Shown piece by piece: positions 18,483 to 28,381 of a stretch of 64,000 bases of DNA. Within the stretch, counting starts at the first letter, position 1; the number at the start of each line of letters is the position of its first letter. The notes below the pieces were generated by a model, which did not search any database, was not told the origin of the DNA, and saw only the letters and a list, made by a program, of their open reading frames with translations. Both the position numbers and the translations under genes were made by a program. The stretch is from an uncultured Lachnospiraceae bacterium (lineage in GTDB: Bacteria > Bacillota > Clostridia > Lachnospirales > Lachnospiraceae): the NCBI GenBank assembly GCA_910577115.1, contig CAJTMC010000002.1, positions 1 to 64,000 on the forward strand. The letters run 5' to 3'.

Positions 18483-20096
18483 TTACTTATATACGCGCTC
18501 TAACAATCCTGCAACTGCGCCTGTCCCCTGAATCATTTCACGAAACATCGCAATCACTTTCCCGCCCAAAACAGACCGGGTTAAATCTACTCCAAAAATA
18601 TCTTCCCGCTTCAAAATCGGTATAATCAGCGCCTCCACATCACATTCAGCGCCCAGCTTGACATCTGCAAGCATCGGCATCAGCGTTTCCAGCAACGGAT
18701 CGGGACTTGGCGTAAACTCCTTGCCATTGTCGTCAACACCCATCAGGTACCGCAGCCACCCCGCAAACACCATCGGAATCCCCTCCAACGAATTTACATC
18801 CAACTCCTCCGACGCCATATACGCCTTAATCGTTTCCCCGAAACGAATTGACAATTTCTGCGAAGTATCCGTCGCAATCCGCTGCGGCGTATCCGGCATA
18901 AACGGGTTTGGAATGCGCATCTGCAACACTTCGTCGATGAACTTCTTCGGCTCCAAAATTCCCGGATTGACAACAACTGGTAACCCTTCCTGATATCCGA
19001 TACGCTCCACCAATTTCTTCAACGCCGGATTTTTCATTTCCTCGGAAATCAGCTCATACCCAAGCAGGCAGCCAAATACCGCAAGCGTCGTGTGCAGCGG
19101 ATTGAGGCAGGTGCAAACCTTCATCTTCTCCACCTGATCCACCGTTTCCCGCGCGGTAAACATCACGCCTGTTTCCTCCAGCGCAGGTCTGCCGTTGGGG
19201 AACGCGTCCTCGATCACAAGATACTGGCACTCCTCCGCATTCACAAACGGCGCTACCCATGTATTTTTGCTTGTGACTGCCTTTTCCAGTCCCTCAATCT
19301 TGTCCGCCTCCAAAATCGCCTCCACCTTCGGATCGGGACGCGGCGTAATCTTGTCGATCATGCTCCAGGGAAACGTCAGTTTGGAAACGTCATTCACGTA
19401 ATCCAAAAATCCTGCCTCCGCCGTTCCTGCTTTCACCCAGCCCTCGGCAAATGCACATACCGCCTGTTTCAGCTTGTCGCCGTTGTGCGAGCAGTTGTCC
19501 ATGCTCACAAGCGCGAGCGCAAGCTGCCCGTTCCGGTACCGCTCATATACCAACGCACAGACCTTGCCCAAATAGCTCTCGGGTTTTGCAGGTCCGTTCT
19601 CTAAATCCCGCGCAACCGCAGGCAGCATATCACCTTTGCCGTCCACTAAGCTGTATCCTTTTTCCGTAATTGTAAAGCTCGCCATTTTCAGCGACGGCGC
19701 CGCAAAAATCTCCTTAAGGCGGGAAAACTCTTTCTCGTTTTCACTGTCCAAAATCAGTGACTCCACAATACTTCCAATTACTGTTTTCTCCACGGCGCCG
19801 TTGCCCTTTAGCGTGACAAGAATACTGTAATCATCGTGCGGACGGTACATTTTTTCGATAATCTCATAGTCAAAGCCTTCCGCCACAATCAATCCCGTAT
19901 CGCTTTTTCCTTCTTCCATGAGCTGCTGCATTAAATTCGCCTGATATGCGCGGAAAATATTGCCTGCCCCAAAATGAATCCATTCCGGTTTTTGTTTTGT
20001 ATTCTCCGTAAGCTTTTCCCTGTCATACGTGGGAACATGATACCCGGCGGCTTTCCATGCCTCTATGTCCTGCAATCCCTTTTTGTCTAATCTCAT
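18483..20096 (-). CDS. uxuB: Mannitol dehydrogenase family protein, probable fructuronate reductase
   Basis: 537 aa from ATG 20096 (AAAGGAGG upstream with a long spacer of about 13 nt). An N-terminal Rossmann start WIHFGAGNIFRAYQ (about 38-51) and the SMDNCSHNGDKL segment are typical of the long-chain mannitol dehydrogenase/fructuronate reductase family. The enzyme would interconvert D-fructuronate and D-mannonate with NAD(H). Directly upstream is uxuA, the next pathway step, with a 68-bp gap, which makes the fructuronate assignment much stronger than mannitol or tagaturonate. Last gene of the uronate block, closed by a strong terminator. Confidence 0.92.
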   Translation of the reverse strand: MRLDKKGLQDIEAWKAAGYHVPTYDREKLTENTKQKPEWIHFGAGNIFRAYQANLMQQLMEEGKSDTGLIVAEGFDYEIIEKMYRPHDDYSILVTLKGNGAVEKTVIGSIVESLILDSENEKEFSRLKEIFAAPSLKMASFTITEKGYSLVDGKGDMLPAVARDLENGPAKPESYLGKVCALVYERYRNGQLALALVSMDNCSHNGDKLKQAVCAFAEGWVKAGTAEAGFLDYVNDVSKLTFPWSMIDKITPRPDPKVEAILEADKIEGLEKAVTSKNTWVAPFVNAEECQYLVIEDAFPNGRPALEETGVMFTARETVDQVEKMKVCTCLNPLHTTLAVFGCLLGYELISEEMKNPALKKLVERIGYQEGLPVVVNPGILEPKKFIDEVLQMRIPNPFMPDTPQRIATDTSQKLSIRFGETIKAYMASEELDVNSLEGIPMVFAGWLRYLMGVDDNGKEFTPSPDPLLETLMPMLADVKLGAECDVEALIIPILKREDIFGVDLTRSVLGGKVIAMFREMIQGTGAVAGLLERVYK

Positions 20097-20164
20097 TTTA
20101 ATTGCTATGCCTCCTTTCACAATCCGCAAACTCTCAACAACAAAAAGCATATGTCTTTTGCCGA

Positions 20165-21232
20165 CTAAGCATTACTTTTCACAATAGCTTCCCAAAGTCC
20201 GTTTAAGTAAGTCGCGCCTAACGCTCTGTCATACAGACCATACCCCGGCATTGCCACCTCGCCCCAAATCATGCGTCCGTGGTCGGGGCGAATGGGTCCG
20301 TCAAATCCGATATCATACAACGCCTTCATAATCTCATACATATCAAAGCTTCCGTCAGCGGACAAATGTGCCGCCTCCTCGAAATCCCCCGGATAATTAT
20401 GCTGCAGATTCCGCACATGCGCAAAATGTACACGCCCCTCAAGCGCCCGAATCATACCCGGAAGGTCATTGTCCGGATTCGTGCCGTACGAGCCGGAACA
20501 AAACGTAACGCCGTTATGCGGATTGTCCACCATTTTCATCATACGCTGAATATTCGGCAGATTCGTGATAATGCGCGGTAATCCGAACACGCTCCACGCC
20601 GGATCGTCGGGGTGGATTGCCATGTTGATATCATACTTGTCACACACCGGCATAATCGCCTCTAAGAAATACTGCAAATTGGCAAACAGCTTCTCCTCGT
20701 CCACATCTTTGTACAAGCCAAACAATTCCTTAATCCGCTCCATGCGCTCCGGCTCCCAGCCCGGCATCACAAAGCCGTTTGTATCGCCCGAAATGGATTC
20801 AAACATTTTCTCCGGATTCAAATTGTCCACTGTTTCCTGATGATATGCCAGCACTGTCGAGCCGTCCGGGCGCTTTCTTGCAAGCTCCGTTCTTGTCCAG
20901 TCAAAAACGGGCATAAAATTATAGCACACCATATGAATGTCTTCCTGCCCCAGCTTCTCCAATGTCTTGATATAATTGTCAATATACTGATCTCTTTCCT
21001 TCAAACCAATCTTAATCGCATCATGAATATTAACGCTCTCAATGCCCGCAATACGCAGTCCGCCTGCCGCTACCTCCGCCTTTAACGCGCGGATTTCCTC
21101 CAGGCTCCACTCATCTCCGGGCGCTGTTTCATACAAGGTCGTAATAACCCCCTTGACTCCCGGAATCTGCCGGATCTGCTCCAGTGTCACAGAATCCGAT
21201 TTCCTTCCATACCAACGTAATGTCATTTCCAT
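20165..21232 (-). CDS. uxuA: Mannonate dehydratase
   Basis: 355 aa, full family length. It starts MEMTLRWYGR with AAAGGAGA 8 nt upstream. Characteristic segments are MAIHPDDPAW, VTFCSGSYG, HFAHVRN and the C-terminal RPDHGRMIWGE, which carry the metal-binding His/Cys/Asp set of UxuA. It dehydrates D-mannonate to 2-keto-3-deoxygluconate. With uxuB it forms the core of glucuronate breakdown, fed here by the TRAP and MFS transporters upstream. No kdgK/kdgA genes are in the window, so the end of the pathway is elsewhere. Confidence 0.97.
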   Translation of the reverse strand: MEMTLRWYGRKSDSVTLEQIRQIPGVKGVITTLYETAPGDEWSLEEIRALKAEVAAGGLRIAGIESVNIHDAIKIGLKERDQYIDNYIKTLEKLGQEDIHMVCYNFMPVFDWTRTELARKRPDGSTVLAYHQETVDNLNPEKMFESISGDTNGFVMPGWEPERMERIKELFGLYKDVDEEKLFANLQYFLEAIMPVCDKYDINMAIHPDDPAWSVFGLPRIITNLPNIQRMMKMVDNPHNGVTFCSGSYGTNPDNDLPGMIRALEGRVHFAHVRNLQHNYPGDFEEAAHLSADGSFDMYEIMKALYDIGFDGPIRPDHGRMIWGEVAMPGYGLYDRALGATYLNGLWEAIVKSNA

Positions 21233-21265
21233 ACTGATGTTCTCCTTTTCAATTATTAATGTGTC

Positions 21266-21333
21266 ACGAATTTGTGCCTTTGCACAATATTTGAAAACAA
21301 ATAAACTTGTTTGTGAAAAATCTATTTTTCACA
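21266..21333. repeat. Composite double palindrome between uxuA and the MFS gene
   Basis: First palindrome: ACGAATTTGTGC, 4-nt loop, GCACAATATTTG (21266-21293). Second: TGTGAAAAAT / ATTTTTCACA (21312-21333), overlapping the last codons of the MFS gene. The same two-part layout occurs at 28382-28432 and 41893-41986. Confidence 0.75.
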
Positions 21334-22515
21334 TATTTCCTCGTGGTTCCGTTTCATATATAAATTAAGACCCGCAATCAATGCCAAATCCACCAGCACG
21401 ACCACGACAATCGAGCTCATTCCATACGCAATACCCGCATGTTCCGCAATCCTTCCGATAATCATCGGCATCAAAATCGAGCCAAAGCTCGCCATTGTCA
21501 AAATAAAACTCCACGCCATTGAATACTTCTGAATCAATCTGCCGCAAAATGACACCGTTGTCGGATAAATCCCCGCCATACTGTATCCAAATCCCATAAT
21601 ACCGACAACAATCGGCAAAGTGCTTTTCGAAAATAGCAGCCAAAAGAAAAATCCCACAAATCCAACGCCCATTATCAGCAGCAGCTTTTCTTTTCCGACC
21701 TTCTCCGACGCTTTCGCAACCGTAAGACGCCCCGCCAAAATCATAATCCACAAAACGCTTGCCATAAGCTGTGACAAGGAATCGCTCAAAAGCTCCGTAT
21801 CCACAAAATACGTAATCAGCCAGCCGATAACGCCCTGCTCCGCACACAGATAAAAAAACAGCGTAAACGTACATAAATAAAACAGTGGTTCCTTAAAAAA
21901 ACCGACACTACTGTCACTTTTTTTCTTCTCAAGCTTTTCCTTCGGAGCTTCGGCAGACGGAATCAGGAAATATAAAATCCAGCTCAAAATCCCCATTACA
22001 ATCAGGAAGTAGCAGGCATAAATCCAATGTCCGGCATCGGCACGCGTCAAAACGGTGAGCAAAATCGGGAACAAAAACGCTCCAATCGAAAACATCGCAT
22101 GTAAGGCGTTCAAAAATCCCGCCTTGCCCGGCGCCAGACTGTTTACCGTATAGTTGGCAAAATTACTCGAAGCCCCTCTTGCAAGTCCCGTCATTAAAAA
22201 TGCAAGCGCCAGCATGACATTACTGTTTCCGTAAAGAATCATCACATAGGAAAGCGCATAACATGCATTAAACAGCAGAATACTCTTTTTTCTTCCCAAA
22301 AATACGGAAAGCGTCCCCGACGCAAAGCTCGAAAACAGGTTTCCGACGGAATGCAGACTGACAATCATGCCTGCAAACGCATAATTCAATCCCTTCGCAT
22401 CCCGTATAAACGGTAACAGCGAACCAATCGACAAAGCGAGAATCCCGTTTAGCATAAAGGCAAGGTAGGTAAAACATAGTTGCTTTTTTTCCTGTGCAGT
22501 TTTCAAATAACTCAT
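21322..22515 (-). CDS. MFS transporter of the uronate locus
   Basis: 397 aa with about 12 hydrophobic helices and a typical MFS loop (LGRKKS, about 73-78) between helices 2 and 3. N-terminal TM1 is YLAFMLNGILALSIGSLLPF. The subfamily resembles the FucP/YfkF-like sugar-porter groups, but I cannot name the substrate. It sits between the anchored DctP-like gene (48-bp gap) and uxuA. A uronate, or a glycoside that yields one, is the natural guess. Its 3' end overlaps a palindromic repeat. Confidence 0.88.
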   Translation of the reverse strand: MSYLKTAQEKKQLCFTYLAFMLNGILALSIGSLLPFIRDAKGLNYAFAGMIVSLHSVGNLFSSFASGTLSVFLGRKKSILLFNACYALSYVMILYGNSNVMLALAFLMTGLARGASSNFANYTVNSLAPGKAGFLNALHAMFSIGAFLFPILLTVLTRADAGHWIYACYFLIVMGILSWILYFLIPSAEAPKEKLEKKKSDSSVGFFKEPLFYLCTFTLFFYLCAEQGVIGWLITYFVDTELLSDSLSQLMASVLWIMILAGRLTVAKASEKVGKEKLLLIMGVGFVGFFFWLLFSKSTLPIVVGIMGFGYSMAGIYPTTVSFCGRLIQKYSMAWSFILTMASFGSILMPMIIGRIAEHAGIAYGMSSIVVVVLVDLALIAGLNLYMKRNHEEICEK

Positions 22516-22563
22516 TTTATAACTGTGCTCCTTTCAAAGTCTTTCATCATTATTTCGTTATAT

Positions 22564-23616
22564 CTATTGTGCACCCAAAGCACGTATTTGTGCAATATCC
22601 TCACCATAATCCGCCTCATACCGGTCATAAATCAGCTGCACAGCGTCCTGAAATTTTCTCTTTTCCTCCGCAGAAAGCACAATCTCCTCTACCTGATTTT
22701 CAAGCGCTGTCTTTCTTGCGGTTTTCTCATATTCCGTCCAAAGCGTTCTCTCATAAAGCGCCGACTCCTTGGCACATTCTAAAATAATTTCCCTGTCCTC
22801 CTCCGAAAGCTGCTCCCATGTATGCTTTGCGCAAACCTGTATCTCCGGAATCCGAATGTGCTCATCGACTGTATAGTATTTCGCCACCTCATAGTGCTGC
22901 ATCGCCTCATAGGACGACCAGTTGTTTTCCGCACCGTCTACCTGACTGCGCTCCAAGGCGGCATACACCTGATCGTAGGGAATCTTTACAGGAATTGCGC
23001 CCAATGCCGTCATCATTTCCGACATCATTTCCGATTCCTGTACACGAATGTGCATTCCCTGCATGTCCTCGAGCGTCCGCACCGGCTTTGCAGAGCAGTA
23101 AATATTGCGCGCTCCGGCGTCGTACCACGAAAGACCGATTAAATCATACTGCTGGGGATACTGCAAATAACGTTCCCCGATTTCGCCGTCCAAAACCCGC
23201 CACATATGAGAAGCATCCTCATACAAATATGGCAGTTGAAGCACTTTCATCTCAGGAATATAGTCTGCGACCTGCGCCAATGAGATTCTTGCAAAATCAA
23301 TGCCGCCATACCGCATCTGGCGAATGACTTCTGTTTCCGAGCCAAGCTGTCCTTCTGACTGTACCTGAATCCGAATCCGCCCCTGTGTCCGCTCCTCCAC
23401 CAGCGCGGCAAACCGCATGCCTCCCATTGTTGTCGGGTAATCCTTCGTCTGATTTTCTGCATAGGAAAAGACATATTCCGGCACAACTTCTTTTTTCCGG
23501 TTGAAAAGAAACAACACTGCCGCCAATAAAATAACTGCCGCCGCCCCTAGTTCAAACAATACACTTTTCCTGTCGTAATTTCCTGCTCCCATATCTGTCT
23601 GCCTCTCATCTGTCAC
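22564..23616 (-). CDS. Membrane-anchored DctP-family solute-binding protein, likely sensor partner
   Basis: 350 aa. A single N-terminal hydrophobic helix (about 19-43, VLFELGAAAVILLAAVLFLF) is not followed by a lipobox. A DctP domain follows: GQLGSETEVIRQMRYGGIDFARI, then MKVLQLPYLYED and LEDMQGMHIRVQESEM with the conserved Arg that pairs with the ligand carboxylate. It directly follows the kinase/regulator pair (35-bp gap) and is separate from the true TRAP binding protein at 28491-29603. A role presenting ligand to the histidine kinase is inferred from context; it could also be a second transport receptor. Confidence 0.85.
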   Translation of the reverse strand: MTDERQTDMGAGNYDRKSVLFELGAAAVILLAAVLFLFNRKKEVVPEYVFSYAENQTKDYPTTMGGMRFAALVEERTQGRIRIQVQSEGQLGSETEVIRQMRYGGIDFARISLAQVADYIPEMKVLQLPYLYEDASHMWRVLDGEIGERYLQYPQQYDLIGLSWYDAGARNIYCSAKPVRTLEDMQGMHIRVQESEMMSEMMTALGAIPVKIPYDQVYAALERSQVDGAENNWSSYEAMQHYEVAKYYTVDEHIRIPEIQVCAKHTWEQLSEEDREIILECAKESALYERTLWTEYEKTARKTALENQVEEIVLSAEEKRKFQDAVQLIYDRYEADYGEDIAQIRALGAQ

Positions 23617-23651
23617 TGCTCAATCCATTCCGGTAACAGGGAAAAACCCTG

Positions 23652-24452
23652 TCAGCCGCCGTACCTGTATTCACTCGGCGTCACACCGGTAAACCGCTTA
23701 AAGACCTTGGTAAAATAACTCGAATCCCGATATCCCACCTTTTGCCCGATGTCCTTTACATTAATTGTGACATCCGCCAGCAGTTCTTTTGCCTTCTCAA
23801 TCCGCAGCTCCGATAAATACATAATAAAGCTCTTTTCAAAATTCTGCTTGAAAAATTTGCAGAAATACGCATCGGAATAATGCAGCTGCTCCGCCGCGTC
23901 CTGAAGGCAAATATCCTCCATGTAATGTGTTTCAAGATATTCCCGTATATGTTCGGTCAAAATCTGATTCTTAACCACTTCCGGCTTCTCGTCTTTTCCT
24001 TCTGTTTCTGTACTGTATAAAGGAACATTTGTTTTCGTAAAATCCTGTCTGCTCAGATAAACGGCTTCTTCCAAAACAGCAATCAAATCCTCCTTTGCAC
24101 TCGGCTTTAACAGATAGTCCAGTGCCCGCACCTTGATTGCCCGTTTGGCATAGTCGAACTCGTCATATGCCGTCAGAAAAATTATGCTGCACGCCGGATT
24201 GCCTTTGCGGATTTCCTCCGCCGCATCTAAGCCGTTAATTCCCGGCATGGAAATATCCAGCAGCGCAATATGACAGTCATTTTTTTGAAACAGCTCGATT
24301 GCCTCCCGTCCGTTTTCTGCCTGAAAAATTTCCAGTTCCTCTTCAAAATAATTCTGTATCGTCTTGCTAATTACCATTCGTTCGATTGGTTCATCATCGG
24401 CAATCAAAATACGGCATTTTTCATTCTCCAAAATGATTTCCCCTCTCATCAT
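23652..24452 (-). CDS. YesN/AraC-type response regulator
   Basis: 266 aa from ATG 24452. The receiver domain (ILIADDEP, phosphoacceptor Asp in HIALLDISMPGING, Lys in YLLKPSAKED) is followed by a C-terminal AraC helix-turn-helix pair (about 165-264, ending FKRFTGVTPSEYR). A TTG at 24431 with AGAGGGGA 7 nt upstream gives a more typical N-terminus (259 aa) and may be the real start. The gene overlaps the kinase gene, so the two are translationally coupled. It probably activates the dctP promoter region, which has paired half-sites at 29699-29725. Confidence 0.93.
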   Translation of the reverse strand: MMRGEIILENEKCRILIADDEPIERMVISKTIQNYFEEELEIFQAENGREAIELFQKNDCHIALLDISMPGINGLDAAEEIRKGNPACSIIFLTAYDEFDYAKRAIKVRALDYLLKPSAKEDLIAVLEEAVYLSRQDFTKTNVPLYSTETEGKDEKPEVVKNQILTEHIREYLETHYMEDICLQDAAEQLHYSDAYFCKFFKQNFEKSFIMYLSELRIEKAKELLADVTINVKDIGQKVGYRDSSYFTKVFKRFTGVTPSEYRYGG

Positions 24453-25929
24453 TGATGCAAATCCTGATTATCGTACCAACTTCCTGTTTGCTGTGAATCT
24501 GCATCGTTCCGCCTTCATACATCATGTGAATTCTTCTGTAAATATTTGATAGTCCTATGCTTGTCAAGTCCGTTCGTGTTATCTTGTCCTCCCGCAGCTC
24601 CCGCCGCAGGCGGTGGAGTTTTTCCAAATCCATTCCGACACCGTTGTCCGCCACAACGATACAGATTTTTCCAAACCGTTCCCGAATGCGAATTAAAATC
24701 TGCCCGCCTTTTTCCTTCGGTGCAAGACCATGTATAATCGCATTTTCTACAACCGGCTGAAACGTAAAGGTTGGAATCAGTACAAGCTCCGCGTCGGTCT
24801 GGCAGTCAATTTCATAAGTAATTCTGCCGCCAAACCGCATTTCCTGCAAAAACATGTAGTCCTTGACCACCTTTAGCTCCCGCGCCAGCGTTACTTTTTT
24901 CTCCGGCGTCTTTAGATTATAACGAAACAGAACACTAAGCGACTGTATCATCGCCTCTGTCGTCTGCGCGCCCTCCAAATTTGCCATACCGCCAATCACA
25001 TTTAAGGTATTGAACAAAAAGTGCGGGTTTATCTGGCTTTTTAGCAAATCAAGCTCCATCGCGTCTAAGCGTGCCGATATTTCTATTTTTTCCAACTCCT
25101 CTGCATGGTATAAATCCAATGCCTTTCGCCGTTCCTCCAGTGCCATGATATACTCTCCGGTGGCATACTTCATTTTGTTGAAAGCGACCACCAGTTCGCC
25201 CAGCTCGTCTTCGCTTTGCGCTTTGATATCCTCTATGAAGAAATCATTTTCCGCAATCCTGCGGGACGCCTCCGCCAGCTCCACGACAGGGGAAACAATC
25301 GAGCTGTTCAAAAGCTCCGACAGCTTTCGGATACAATAGAAAAAAAGTAATTCAAATAAAATCAACGCAATCGGTATTACGACAATTGTTTTGACCTTTC
25401 CCAAATAGATACGGACACCGTCCTCCAGTGTATCCCGCATCAGCTCTTTGGCATAGTTTTGCAGATAGTTCTGCATATCATAGACTTCGTACAAATCAGC
25501 GATATATTCCGCCGTCCTCTCGCCCTCGTTTAAGACATGCTTTCTCCGTTCACAGTATACCTGATACATGTTCAAAACCGACCATGTCTTGGCGTAACGT
25601 TTCTCTCCTATTCTCTCATAATCAAACGGGAGCTGCGCGATGACCTTCTGCGTGGATAAAATGGCACGTTCCAGATCCTCATACATGTCCTTCTTTCCGG
25701 TCTTAACATATGCCTCAAAAAGTCCCGCTTCTTCCTCCATGCACTGGACAAAATCGCTTGCAATCGAATTGCTGTTTAAGATTACGGAAAAATCAAGCAG
25801 GGAATATTTGACTGTCCATGCAGCCAAAAAAATGGATAATAAAATCAGCAGAAATACGACATTGGTAAAAACCTTAATTTTCTGCTTGATTTTTAAGGAC
25901 TGCCATATCTTTTTCAGGCGTTGCTTCAT
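24421..25929 (-). CDS. YesM/LytS-type sensor histidine kinase
   Basis: 502 aa. TM1 (about 20-44) and TM2 (about 178-198) flank a helical extracytoplasmic region. A HAMP segment follows, then His_kinase with SQINPHFLFNTL (phospho-His) and an ATPase domain with VVENAIIHGL and VADNGVGMD. The extracytoplasmic part looks like a helical bundle rather than a ligand-binding fold. That fits sensing through the anchored DctP-like protein encoded two genes downstream (inference). RBS AAGGGTGG, spacing 9. Confidence 0.95.
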   Translation of the reverse strand: MKQRLKKIWQSLKIKQKIKVFTNVVFLLILLSIFLAAWTVKYSLLDFSVILNSNSIASDFVQCMEEEAGLFEAYVKTGKKDMYEDLERAILSTQKVIAQLPFDYERIGEKRYAKTWSVLNMYQVYCERRKHVLNEGERTAEYIADLYEVYDMQNYLQNYAKELMRDTLEDGVRIYLGKVKTIVVIPIALILFELLFFYCIRKLSELLNSSIVSPVVELAEASRRIAENDFFIEDIKAQSEDELGELVVAFNKMKYATGEYIMALEERRKALDLYHAEELEKIEISARLDAMELDLLKSQINPHFLFNTLNVIGGMANLEGAQTTEAMIQSLSVLFRYNLKTPEKKVTLARELKVVKDYMFLQEMRFGGRITYEIDCQTDAELVLIPTFTFQPVVENAIIHGLAPKEKGGQILIRIRERFGKICIVVADNGVGMDLEKLHRLRRELREDKITRTDLTSIGLSNIYRRIHMMYEGGTMQIHSKQEVGTIIRICINDERGNHFGE

Positions 25930-25955
25930 AGAACTATACCACCCTTATGTTAAAA

Positions 25956-26468
25956 TCATTCTTTGACGCCGTCTTTGTTTTTGGCAGTGGAGGCATGTTG
26001 TTTAATGTGCGAATCCACATAATGATAAAAATCCGCCTTCTCGCTGCCCAAAACATGGTTTGTAAGCATATAGCCATGATTGGCGTCTGTATATACGATT
26101 ATAATTCCCGCTTCTTTCCGAATTCCCCGCACCTTTTTCCATGGAATCCGTTCTTTCTCACCGCCCAGCGTCACATGGATACCATCTTCCGCAAAGACAA
26201 GCTCTGTACCCTGCCCAATGACGGACACCCGTGCTTTTGCCTTTAAATAAACGCCAAGCGGCTGTATCACCGGAATCAGAAGGCAGGCAAAAAATAACAC
26301 TGCCTGCAACGCATCGCCCGACTGATTCCAAAACCGTACCGTCAAAAGGATCATCGCAATACCAAAAACAATATTACATACGCCTACAAGCGAGTGGTAG
26401 GTGCGGTACATTGACAACGCCCAAAAATCCACCGCCCGCACCTTACATTGATATTGATAACGCATCAT
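25956..26468 (-). CDS. YcxB-like membrane protein
   Basis: 170 aa from ATG 26468 (AAAGGGA, 7 nt). Two adjacent TM helices (about 29-70) are followed by a C-terminal domain of the YcxB-like kind with the pattern VFAEDGIHVTLGG...IPWKKVRGIRKE...IIIVYTD. The function of the family is unknown. It lies between dctM and the kinase gene in the same orientation, so it belongs to the transport/sensing operon and might modulate either. The family match is from pattern memory, not a search. Confidence 0.75.
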   Translation of the reverse strand: MMRYQYQCKVRAVDFWALSMYRTYHSLVGVCNIVFGIAMILLTVRFWNQSGDALQAVLFFACLLIPVIQPLGVYLKAKARVSVIGQGTELVFAEDGIHVTLGGEKERIPWKKVRGIRKEAGIIIVYTDANHGYMLTNHVLGSEKADFYHYVDSHIKQHASTAKNKDGVKE

Positions 26469-26515
26469 ATAACAATCCCTTTCTCCCATATACACATAAA
26501 ACCGCTAAAATAACA

Positions 26516-27808
26516 TTAACCAAATAAATTCGGAAGGAACAACGTAATTCCCGGGAAGAATGTCAGCAGCAGCAATACCGCAACCATGCAGATGTAGAAC
26601 GGCAGTGTTGCCTTGACAACCTTTTCCATTTTCACCTTACCAACCGCAGAACCGATAAATAATACGGAACCTACCGGCGGCGTCAGTAATCCGATACCGC
26701 AGTTGAGCACAATCATAATACCAAACTGAATCGGATTAATACCAATCGAAGTTGCAATCGGCAGCAAAATCGGCGTTGCAATCAGAATAATCGGCGCCAT
26801 ATCCATTATGCAGCCTAATACCAGCAAAATCAGATTGAGCAATAGCGCAATCAAAATCGGATTATCCGTCAAGCCGATAATCGCGTTTGCCGCAAGACTC
26901 GGCACATGCAGGGTTGTCAGGCAATAGCCGAAAATGCTGGAGGTTGAAATCAAAATCAGGACGATTGACAATGTGTCAATACAGTTTTCCAATACCTTCC
27001 ATACACCTTTCCAGTTCAGTCCCTTGTAGATGTATACACTGACAAGCAGGCTGTAAATAACTGCAACTGCTGCCGACTCCGTAGCCGTAAACCAACCACC
27101 GACTACGCCGACTACAACAATCACAACCGCTGCCAAAGCCCAAATGGAAATCCCCAGCTGCTTGATTAAATTTTTAAAGCTAAATTTTTCGCCCTTCGGA
27201 TAATTCCTCCGCTTTGAAATAATGTAAGAACCAATCATCAAAGAGATTGCAAGCAGCGCTCCCGGAATATATCCTGCAAGGAACAGGCTTCCTACCGAAA
27301 CGCCTCCGGCTGACATCGCATAAATAACCATGTTGTGGCTGGGCGGTACCAAAAGCCCCTCACAGGACGAGGTTATCGTGACAGCCGTAGAAAAGTCGTC
27401 GTCATAGCCCTGATCTACCATCATCGGAATTAAGATACTTCCAAGAGAAGCCGTATCTGCTGCTGCCGAGCCGGAAATACCGCCGAAGAAATACGACGCC
27501 ACAATATTTACCATCGCCATACCGCCTGTCATCCAGCCGACACAGGCGTTCGCCAGCGCAATCAGCTTTTCCGAAATACCGCCGCTTCCCATTAAACAGC
27601 CCATCGTGATAAAAAACGGCACCGCCATTAAACTGAATGAATTAATGCCTTTTACCATTTGCTGGCAAATCGTTGTAAACGGCAAGCCCTGATATAACAG
27701 GCACAGAAGGGACGAAAGCGCAACCGCGTACGCAATCGGAAAGCGCAGAAAAATCATTACCGCAAAGCTGACCAATAATACCAAAATTGCTATTGTCTGT
27801 GTACTCAT
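26516..27808 (-). CDS. dctM: TRAP transporter large permease
   Basis: 430 aa with 12 or more hydrophobic helices. Diagnostic stretches are VPFFITMGCLMGSGGI, FGGISGSAAADTASLGSI and GLLVPPSHNMVIYAMSAGG. This is the Na+-coupled permease subunit of a TRAP-T system. The start codon overlaps the dctQ stop (ATGA), a classic coupled pair. Adjacent uxuAB suggests hexuronate (glucuronate, fructuronate or an aldonate) as substrate. Confidence 0.97.
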   Translation of the reverse strand: MSTQTIAILVLLVSFAVMIFLRFPIAYAVALSSLLCLLYQGLPFTTICQQMVKGINSFSLMAVPFFITMGCLMGSGGISEKLIALANACVGWMTGGMAMVNIVASYFFGGISGSAAADTASLGSILIPMMVDQGYDDDFSTAVTITSSCEGLLVPPSHNMVIYAMSAGGVSVGSLFLAGYIPGALLAISLMIGSYIISKRRNYPKGEKFSFKNLIKQLGISIWALAAVVIVVVGVVGGWFTATESAAVAVIYSLLVSVYIYKGLNWKGVWKVLENCIDTLSIVLILISTSSIFGYCLTTLHVPSLAANAIIGLTDNPILIALLLNLILLVLGCIMDMAPIILIATPILLPIATSIGINPIQFGIMIVLNCGIGLLTPPVGSVLFIGSAVGKVKMEKVVKATLPFYICMVAVLLLLTFFPGITLFLPNLFG

Positions 27809-28329
27809 GCTTTCCCCTCCTTTAATATAATATTTTTCAAATGATTGTAAAGTGTTTCCACCTCAAAAATCAACATAGCGACACCTGCTACAGGTACCGG
27901 AAAATACATCCAAAATCTGGACAGCCAAGGCATACTGACGTATGTTCCTTTCGCGCCAAGACCTGCCGCATATTTCCAGCCTACGACAATCATCACGACT
28001 GCCAGTATCAATACACAGATATCCGACAAAATATCCAAAAAGCGAATCAGTCCCGCCGGCAGATAGCGGTCAAACGCCGTCATGCGGATATGCGCCCCCC
28101 GCCGAATTGCAAGCGCTGCGGACAATACTGCCATATACGCCATGCAAGTCAGAACAACCTCCTCACTCCATGCAGGATCCGGAATGAACGAAATATATCT
28201 GCCGATAACGCTCATTGTTGTAATCAAAATATCAGCAATCAACAAAAGTTTACATACAAATAACACGATTTTATATGTAATATCAAAAACCGGTTTTATC
28301 TTATCTACCCGTTCAAAAAAAGCTGGCAT
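27805..28329 (-). CDS. dctQ: TRAP transporter small permease
   Basis: 174 aa with four TM helices. The conserved core PAWSEEVVLTCMAYMAVLSAALAIRRGAH is diagnostic of DctQ. It forms the membrane complex with DctM, with which it overlaps by 4 nt. It is separated from dctP by 161 bp containing a composite palindrome and a GC-rich hairpin, which may stabilise the abundant dctP transcript or lower downstream expression. Confidence 0.95.
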   Translation of the reverse strand: MPAFFERVDKIKPVFDITYKIVLFVCKLLLIADILITTMSVIGRYISFIPDPAWSEEVVLTCMAYMAVLSAALAIRRGAHIRMTAFDRYLPAGLIRFLDILSDICVLILAVVMIVVGWKYAAGLGAKGTYVSMPWLSRFWMYFPVPVAGVAMLIFEVETLYNHLKNIILKEGKA

Positions 28330-28381
28330 AGAAAACCTCCTCTCTTAATGCACCTGTCACCCTTACAGTTGCTCATTTCCT

